Positions 32,346 to 37,382 of a stretch of 37,382 nucleotides of DNA are shown here, one piece after another (within the stretch, counting starts at the first letter, position 1; each line of letters starts with the position of its first letter). The notes beneath the pieces were generated by a model. The model made no database searches, was not told the DNA's origin, and was given only the letters and a program-made list of their open reading frames with translations. The DNA is from Bacteriovoracaceae bacterium (lineage in GTDB: Bacteria > Bdellovibrionota > Bacteriovoracia > Bacteriovoracales > Bacteriovoracaceae), in NCBI GenBank assembly GCA_003245675.1, contig QKCN01000012.1, forward strand, positions 1 through 37,382, in the 5' to 3' direction. A program made the translations under genes and the position numbers.

Positions 32346-33689
32346 ATGTCATCCTCTCCTGAGCTTAAACAAGAACTCGGTCTTCTTGCTGCGGTTTCCG
32401 TTGTCATTAATCGCATTATTGGCTCGGGGATTTTTAGAACTCCGGCCCCTATTATGCTTTTGGTGGGGTCGTCGATCCCTTTCTACTCTGTATGGATCAT
32501 TGGTGGGATTATCACCATTTTGAGTGCACTTTGCTATGCAGAACTAGTCGCAATGATTCCGCGCTCAGGTGGTCCTTACGTCTTTTTAAAAGAAGCCTAT
32601 CCTCCCTTTGTTACTTTTCTAAGAGGCTGGGCCATGTTTTTTGTTTCAGAAACAGGAGCCATTGTTGCAGTCTCTATTTTCTTTTCCGAAAATTTTATTC
32701 GCGCTTTTGGCTTTGAAGAATATTGTTCACCGCTTATTTTTTCTCTGGGCGTTGTCTGGTCATTAACCTTGCTCAACTGCATTGGTGTAAAAATTAGTGG
32801 ATATCTTCAAATTGTTTTTAGCTTTGCCAAAATTGGAATTTTAGCCTTTATCGCGCTTGTTGGCCTATTTCATATGAAGGATGTTTCCTTGCTCACTTCG
32901 ACAGTTGATGCCAATTGGTCTTTTTCCTTGGCGACAATTGTTGCCATGGGAGAAGCCTTACGTTACGGCTTTTTTGCCTATAGTGGTTGGGAAGGGACCA
33001 CTTATGTGGCAGAAGAAGTCAAAAATCCACGTCGTAATTTGCCACTTAGTTTGATAGTAGGGATCTTAGGTGTCATGGCCATCTATATATTGGTCAGTAC
33101 TGCTTATGTTGCAACACTTGGAGCGAATGCTGTGGCGACTTCTAAGGCCGTTGCTGTCGATGCGATGAGTTCCATCTTTGGGAATTGGGGTGCTGTTTTT
33201 GTGGGTGTTGCAATTATGATCAGCACCTTTGGCAATGTTAATACTCAAATTTTTTGCAAGAGCCGAACATGGTTTGCCATGGGAAGGGATGGACTATTTT
33301 TTCGTTTTTTTAAATATGTCAGTCCGCGTTTTCATACCCCTAATGGGGCCCTCTTAGGACAGGCTGTCTGGGCAACTGTAATGATTGCCGTGGTGTCCAT
33401 GGCCGAAAATGCCTATGAGGCGGTTATTGATTACTTTACTTTTACGTCTTCCATTTTCAATATTTTAACGATGAGCACAGTCTGGATACTGCGAAAAAAG
33501 TTAAAGGATATGCCACGTCCCTATAAGGCTTGGGGTTATCCTTATACGCTTATTTTCTTACTGGTTTTCTATGGGATTTTTGCTGTGCACACCTTGATCA
33601 CTGCTTTTATTCCGTCACTACTAGGGCTGTTGCTTACTCTGACTGGTTTTATTTACTATCGCTTTTTAATCTGCCAGAGGAGGCATTGA
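32346..33689 (+). CDS. APC-superfamily amino acid permease (LAT-like)
   Basis: 447 residues with about twelve membrane helices. The N-terminal GSGIFRTPAPIM on helix 1 is the APC substrate-binding turn (usually GSGIF), followed by CYAELVAMIPRSGGPYVFLKE (split over helix 2 and the loop), and FFAYSGWEGTTYVAEEVKNP on helix 6. These features match L-type amino acid exchangers and related APC carriers. It should move a neutral amino acid across the inner membrane; the exact substrate is not readable. It pairs with the upstream membrane protein. The 59-bp gap to the converging NamZ gene shows no terminator hairpin. Confidence 0.9.
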   Translation: MSSSPELKQELGLLAAVSVVINRIIGSGIFRTPAPIMLLVGSSIPFYSVWIIGGIITILSALCYAELVAMIPRSGGPYVFLKEAYPPFVTFLRGWAMFFVSETGAIVAVSIFFSENFIRAFGFEEYCSPLIFSLGVVWSLTLLNCIGVKISGYLQIVFSFAKIGILAFIALVGLFHMKDVSLLTSTVDANWSFSLATIVAMGEALRYGFFAYSGWEGTTYVAEEVKNPRRNLPLSLIVGILGVMAIYILVSTAYVATLGANAVATSKAVAVDAMSSIFGNWGAVFVGVAIMISTFGNVNTQIFCKSRTWFAMGRDGLFFRFFKYVSPRFHTPNGALLGQAVWATVMIAVVSMAENAYEAVIDYFTFTSSIFNILTMSTVWILRKKLKDMPRPYKAWGYPYTLIFLLVFYGIFAVHTLITAFIPSLLGLLLTLTGFIYYRFLICQRRH

Positions 33690-33748
33690 TGAGCTTTTAC
33701 ACTATGACAATGCCTCTTGGGGGAGATTGTGAACTCTAGCTGCAGTCG

Positions 33749-34927
33749 CTACTTACTAATTTCCTTTCTTTGCGATAAGAAATTTTCAAAATCACGATTT
33801 TGCTCTAGTGCATTTAATTCTTCTATTGAGCCATTTGCTTCAACCCATTTTCTGATTTGATCAGTTCCATTGATAATATCGATGGGGAGAAGATTCTCTT
33901 CGTATTCATAGGGAGGTTTTTTCCAGGCAAAGTCAGATCCTAAGCGGTGATAAAACTCGCGGCACAAAAACTGTCCTAAGGCCCAAGGGCGGAACACTTT
34001 TCGGTCGGTAACATGGATTTGAAATCCGCCACAAGAGATTCCAGCGTGCTTTTGAAAAGTCGGTAAGAAGTTGGTTGGGCGCAGTATAAATCCTTGCAGT
34101 CCTTCTTTTTGAGCTTTGGCCATTAACTCAGGTGCCATGGAATAGGGCTCTATTTTTGGATGCCCTACGATTTCTAATGCACGAGTGGTGCCGCGTCCTT
34201 CTGAAATATTTGTGCCCTCAAAGAGGACAGTGCCAGGAAAGGTATAACAGCCATCAATCACGGGAAGGTTAGGTGAAGGAAGCACCCAAGGAAGTTTGGT
34301 ATCTTCATAGCTCATGGAACGCTCCCAGCCTGTCATGGGAATGATTTCCAAATGAGATTTAATGCCACAGAACTTTTCGGCCCAGAGGGCGACCTCGGCC
34401 AAAGTTAAACCGTGACGAACAGGCAAAGGATGGCGTCCCACAAAGGATTTAAAATTCATATCGAGAACATTACCTTCCACATCAATGCCATTAATGGGAT
34501 TGGGGCGATCAAGGATAACAACTTTGATTCCCTGCTCGGCACAGGCTTCCATCATATAGGTCATGGTGTAAATGTAAGTATAGATACGTGTTCCCACATC
34601 TTGTAGGTCGATGAGAACTGTATCGATATTTTTAAGCATTTCAGGGGATGGCTTGCGGTCATGAGAATAGAGGCTATGTACAGGCATTTTAAAATAGGGG
34701 TGCACAAAGTCGCGAGTTTCGACCATATTATCTTGCACATCGGTGACAAAACCATGCTGGGGGCCAAAAATTTTGACAAGGCGCTTGCCAAATATGCGCT
34801 TGAGGGCCGAAGGGGCTATTTCATAATTTTCAGTAACTGAAGGAGAGTGACAGAGAATGGCAATATTGCCCTCTATTTTGTCCTGTAGTTGTTTTTCATT
34901 TAATAATCTTTCCAATCCCGTTTTCAT
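33749..34927 (-). CDS. DUF1343 / NamZ-like exo-beta-N-acetylmuramidase
   Basis: 392 residues. The family blocks are plain: FGPQHGF near residue 53, TVLIDLQDVGTRIYTYIYTM, VILDRPNPING, VEGNVLD, VRHGLTLAE, PSPNLP, and GTNISEGRGTTR with GGFQIHVTD. Characterised NamZ enzymes remove N-acetylmuramic acid from non-reducing ends of peptidoglycan fragments. Known members are usually secreted or lipoproteins, but this one has no signal peptide: it starts MKTGLERLLNEKQ, soluble and charged. So it may act in the cytoplasm on imported muropeptides. The ATG is preceded by AGGAG (in AGGAGTATTTTTGC) at a workable spacing. Confidence 0.9.
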   Translation of the reverse strand: MKTGLERLLNEKQLQDKIEGNIAILCHSPSVTENYEIAPSALKRIFGKRLVKIFGPQHGFVTDVQDNMVETRDFVHPYFKMPVHSLYSHDRKPSPEMLKNIDTVLIDLQDVGTRIYTYIYTMTYMMEACAEQGIKVVILDRPNPINGIDVEGNVLDMNFKSFVGRHPLPVRHGLTLAEVALWAEKFCGIKSHLEIIPMTGWERSMSYEDTKLPWVLPSPNLPVIDGCYTFPGTVLFEGTNISEGRGTTRALEIVGHPKIEPYSMAPELMAKAQKEGLQGFILRPTNFLPTFQKHAGISCGGFQIHVTDRKVFRPWALGQFLCREFYHRLGSDFAWKKPPYEYEENLLPIDIINGTDQIRKWVEANGSIEELNALEQNRDFENFLSQRKEISK

Positions 34928-34995
34928 GCAAAAATACTCCTCAAAATAACGCGGTGCTCGTAAAAAGTGCGTGGTACCTATGCTAGGATTACAGC

Positions 34996-35358
34996 ATGAA
35001 ATGGATAATTTTTCTTCTCTTTTTTAGCCTCACGGCAAATTCCCTCAGCGCAAGTGATAAGGTTATACCTAAGCAGCGTTATCTTGAATATTTGCGCCTC
35101 AAAAAGCAGGCTTTAGAAGAGAATGTAAAAAACTACAAGGACCGCAGCTATATTCCGCAAGATGTTGCATGTGTAGAAGAAAAACCTTGTTTTATTGTGC
35201 CCAAATCCAAGGTGCTCAAAAAAGTTTTTGCACCTCGCGACGATGAAGCTGATGATCGAGGTATTGTGGTTGTGCCTAATATCGAGATTGAAGAAGAAAG
35301 AGCTTATCTGGAAAAGGTTAATCAACTTCTTAAAAGCGAAGAGGAGAAACTCAAGTGA
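34996..35358 (+). CDS. Small periplasmic protein of unknown function
   Basis: 120 residues. The signal peptide [19 protein letters not shown] ends near residue 19. The mature part is highly charged and mainly helical, with two Cys ([12 protein letters not shown]) six residues apart and Glu/Lys-rich ends that could form a short coiled coil. AGGA lies 7 bp before the ATG. It overlaps thyA by four bases (GTGA), so it is the first gene of the thyA-folA-greB operon, an odd partner for folate enzymes. I do not recognise a family. Confidence 0.7.
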   Translation: MKWIIFLLFFSLTANSLSASDKVIPKQRYLEYLRLKKQALEENVKNYKDRSYIPQDVACVEEKPCFIVPKSKVLKKVFAPRDDEADDRGIVVVPNIEIEEERAYLEKVNQLLKSEEEKLK

Positions 35359-36149
35359 AACAATACTTAGACCTAATGAAGAGAGTTTTAGAGGAAGGAA
35401 CTTTAAAAACAGATCGCACGGGAACAGGAACCAAATCCGTTTTTGGCCATCAAATGCGATTTGATCTCTCTGAAGGATTTCCTCTCGTTACGACGAAGAA
35501 ATGTCACTTGCGCTCTATTATTCATGAACTCCTTTGGTTTTTAAAAGGTGATACCAATATCCAGTATCTCACTGACAATGGAGTTTCCATTTGGAATGAA
35601 TGGGCCGATGAAAAGGGGAATTTGGGACCTGTCTATGGGCATCAATGGCGTTTATGGGCCGCGGCCGATGGGAAAACTATCGACCAAATTAAATGGGTTG
35701 TTGAAGAAATTAAGAAGAACCCTGATTCGCGCCGCCTTATTGTTTCAGCTTGGAATGTGGGGGATCTAGACAAGATGGCCTTAGCTCCTTGTCATGCTTT
35801 TTTTCAATTTTATGTGGCCGATGGGAAATTATCCTGCCAACTCTATCAGCGTTCGGCCGATATCTTTTTGGGAGTTCCTTTTAATATTGCTTCTTATGCT
35901 CTTCTTACCATGATGATGGCGCAAGTCACTGGGCTCAAGCTTGGAGACTTTGTCCACTCCTTTGGGGATGCTCATTTGTATTCGAACCATATGGAACAAA
36001 CTCAATTGCAATTAGGACGTCAGCCTTTTCCACTACCTCAAATGAAAATTAATCCTGAGGTTAAGGATATTTTTGAGTTTAAATTTGAAGATTTCGAACT
36101 CGTTGGCTATGAGGCTCATCCTCACATTAAGGCACCTGTTGCGGTATGA
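35355..36149 (+). CDS. thyA: Thymidylate synthase
   Basis: 264 residues, the same length as the E. coli enzyme. Catalytic Cys146 sits in [41 protein letters not shown], and [17 protein letters not shown] are classic ThyA blocks (nucleotide and folate binding). It methylates dUMP to dTMP with methylene-tetrahydrofolate and releases dihydrofolate, which the next gene's product reduces. It starts at a GTG overlapping the previous stop, with GAGGAG 8 bp upstream, and ends in an ATGA overlap with folA. Confidence 0.98.
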   Translation: MKQYLDLMKRVLEEGTLKTDRTGTGTKSVFGHQMRFDLSEGFPLVTTKKCHLRSIIHELLWFLKGDTNIQYLTDNGVSIWNEWADEKGNLGPVYGHQWRLWAAADGKTIDQIKWVVEEIKKNPDSRRLIVSAWNVGDLDKMALAPCHAFFQFYVADGKLSCQLYQRSADIFLGVPFNIASYALLTMMMAQVTGLKLGDFVHSFGDAHLYSNHMEQTQLQLGRQPFPLPQMKINPEVKDIFEFKFEDFELVGYEAHPHIKAPVAV

Positions 36150-36643
36150 TCTACTCTATTATTGTCGCCTACGGTAAAGGCAATCGCGTGATCGGCAAAG
36201 ACAATAGTCTCCTTTGGAGGCTGTCGGATGACTTTAAACTTTTTAAAAGCAAAACCATGGGCCACTGCATGTTAATGGGGCGCAAGACTTACGAATCCAT
36301 TGGGAAAGCATTGCCAGGAAGAACAACAATTGTTTTAAGTTCGACCCTAGAACTTGAAGAACATGAAAATTTAAAGCTTGCACGCAATTTGACTGAAGTT
36401 GAATCCATTGCCAAAGAATGCGGAGAAACAGAGGTTTTTATTTGCGGGGGAGCGAGTCTCTATAATCGCTTTAGCCCCCTGGCTACCAATCTCTATCTTA
36501 CTGAAGTAGAATGCAATTTAGAGGGAGATACTTTTCTTTGCGACTTTGAGCTAGACCAATATGAGTTAGTCGAAGAACAATCTTTTTCGTCCTCCGAAAA
36601 AAATCAATACCCTTTTATTTTTCGTCATTATGCAAAAAAATAA
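36146..36643 (+). CDS. folA: Dihydrofolate reductase
   Basis: 165 residues. Family features: start [21 protein letters not shown], catalytic Asp29 in [34 protein letters not shown], and [10 protein letters not shown]. It regenerates tetrahydrofolate after ThyA. The position equal to E. coli Pro21 is Leu23 (LLW instead of MPW or LPW), and the residue after the catalytic Asp is Phe instead of Leu. Changes at both places are known to lower trimethoprim binding in E. coli, so natural tolerance is possible. It overlaps thyA by 4 and greB by 14 bp. Confidence 0.96.
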   Translation: MIYSIIVAYGKGNRVIGKDNSLLWRLSDDFKLFKSKTMGHCMLMGRKTYESIGKALPGRTTIVLSSTLELEEHENLKLARNLTEVESIAKECGETEVFICGGASLYNRFSPLATNLYLTEVECNLEGDTFLCDFELDQYELVEEQSFSSSEKNQYPFIFRHYAKK

Positions 36644-37103
36644 GAACTACATCACTCCCATTGGATATAAAAAGCTATTGGATGAGCAAGAAATGCTTTT
36701 AAGGGAAGAGCGGCCAGAGCTTTGCAAGATGATTGCATGGGCAGCAGGAAATGGCGATCGTTCCGAAAATGCAGACTATATTTATGGCAAAAGAAGACTA
36801 CGAGAAATAGACAAGCGACTGCGTTTTTTAAAGGGAAGAATTGAAAATGCAGTTGTCGTTGACCCTCAGGATACGAAAGGAAAAGGCAAAGTTCTTTTTG
36901 GATCTACGGTACGCATTTTAGATGAAGAGGGTGAAGTGAAGTTGTACCATATTGTGGGAGTCGATGAGACTGATCCTTCTCAAGGGAAAGTGAGTTGGCA
37001 ATCTCCCATTGGCAGGAGCCTTTTAGGTAAGTCCGTAGGGGATGATGTGCTGATCAAAACACCTCAAGGGGAGTTCGAGGTCAGCATTGAGGAGATTTTG
37101 TGA
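36630..37103 (+). CDS. greB: Transcription elongation factor GreB
   Basis: 157 residues, matching GreB length. The N-terminal coiled coil contains ITPIGYKKLLDE and the tip NGDRSENADYIYGKRR, with acidic residues (Asp and Glu of the GDRSENADY loop) that enter the RNA polymerase secondary channel and trigger cleavage of backtracked RNA. KRRLREIDKRLRFL is more GreB-like than GreA-like. The C-terminal FKBP-like domain follows (about 80-157). The start overlaps folA by 14 bp. Confidence 0.93.
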   Translation: MQKNKNYITPIGYKKLLDEQEMLLREERPELCKMIAWAAGNGDRSENADYIYGKRRLREIDKRLRFLKGRIENAVVVDPQDTKGKGKVLFGSTVRILDEEGEVKLYHIVGVDETDPSQGKVSWQSPIGRSLLGKSVGDDVLIKTPQGEFEVSIEEIL

Positions 37104-37382
37104 AATATTTATTTTTAATGAGCTTATTCATATTAACAGCGTGCTTAGGAAATTCCTCTCGTAGCGTCGATGACAAGGTGATTTATTTTGTTATCCCTGA
37201 TCGTTTTTTTGATGGAGACAAAACCAATAATTCTCATGTTGATATGAAACGGCATCTGGCCTATCACGGCGGAGATCTTAAAGGTCTGACTCAAAAATTG
37301 GATTATATAAAAGAACTTGGCGTTGATACGATTTTAACCACCCCGCTTATGAACAATCGCGACCGTGATTTTTTTGGACATT
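37100..37382 (+). CDS. Alpha-amylase family (GH13) lipoprotein, 5' part only
   Basis: 94 codons from a GTG at 37100 (GTGA overlap with greB, GGAG 5 bp upstream) to the right edge. A lipoprotein signal with lipobox LTAC gives Cys15 as the lipidated residue. DDKVIYFVIPDRFFDGD, then HGGDLKGLTQKLDYIKELGVD are the typical first strand and helix of a GH13 barrel. It should break or rearrange alpha-glucans at the cell surface or periplasm. The catalytic residues lie beyond the window. Confidence 0.85.
   Translation, partial: MKYLFLMSLFILTACLGNSSRSVDDKVIYFVIPDRFFDGDKTNNSHVDMKRHLAYHGGDLKGLTQKLDYIKELGVDTILTTPLMNNRDRDFFGH

Noticed and set aside
33690-33748. Terminator between the APC permease and NamZ genes
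   Set aside because: I searched the 59-bp convergent gap and found no stem of useful length followed by a T-run.

Overview
The window reads as chromosomal DNA from a moderately AT-rich Gram-negative bacterium. My best guess is the predatory Bdellovibrionota, order Bacteriovoracales. This rests on gene content only: a hybrid CheA, a cluster of small secreted proteins with two exported serine proteases, a tilS-ftsH-folP block, a phosphonate operon full of lipid enzymes, and outer-membrane transport genes. No marker gene here fixes the taxon. Genes are tightly packed in operons with ATGA/GTGA overlaps, and no gene-free stretch exceeds about 200 bp. I see no insertion sequence, phage or CRISPR array.

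Layout. 1-3236 (minus): the 5' part of a CheW gene and a long CheA with two CheW-like domains and a C-terminal receiver. 3430-8349 (minus): a five-gene operon of two FtsX/MacB-type permeases, a LolD-like ATPase, a LolA-like periplasmic protein and a predicted outer-membrane beta-barrel; it looks like a trans-envelope lipid or lipoprotein exporter. 8394-16628 (plus, diverging from the exporter across only 44 bp): UbiA-type transferase, GNAT-like acyltransferase, PEP mutase, phosphonopyruvate decarboxylase, iron-ADH-type phosphonoacetaldehyde reductase, ketoacyl synthase, PlsC acyltransferase and a double flavodoxin-fold protein. 16607-22300 (minus, converging on the previous operon with overlapping 3' ends): PP-loop amidotransferase-like protein, PEP-synthase/rifampin-phosphotransferase-like dikinase, BtaA-like (DUF3419) aminocarboxypropyl transferase and a divergent phosphatidylserine decarboxylase. 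Then come a GT-C glycosyltransferase (22478-23989), a CAU tRNA with its own promoter and terminator, the tilS-ftsH-folP operon, a secreted protein cluster (28440-31665), a membrane protein plus APC permease pair, a NamZ-like muramidase (minus), and thyA-folA-greB followed by a truncated alpha-amylase-family lipoprotein gene at the right edge.

The most interesting part is 3430-22300. The three core enzymes should turn phosphoenolpyruvate into 2-hydroxyethylphosphonate. They sit among acyl-transfer and ketoacyl-synthase genes, beside an operon pairing a SAM-dependent aminocarboxypropyl transferase with a decarboxylase, and beside a dedicated exporter. I infer a phosphonolipid or other unusual polar-lipid system with synthesis and export encoded together. 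Phosphonosphingolipids are, to my recollection, known from Bacteriovorax stolpii, but the gene combination here, and especially the BtaA-like plus PSD pairing, does not match a pathway I know. The chemistry beyond hydroxyethylphosphonate is inference.
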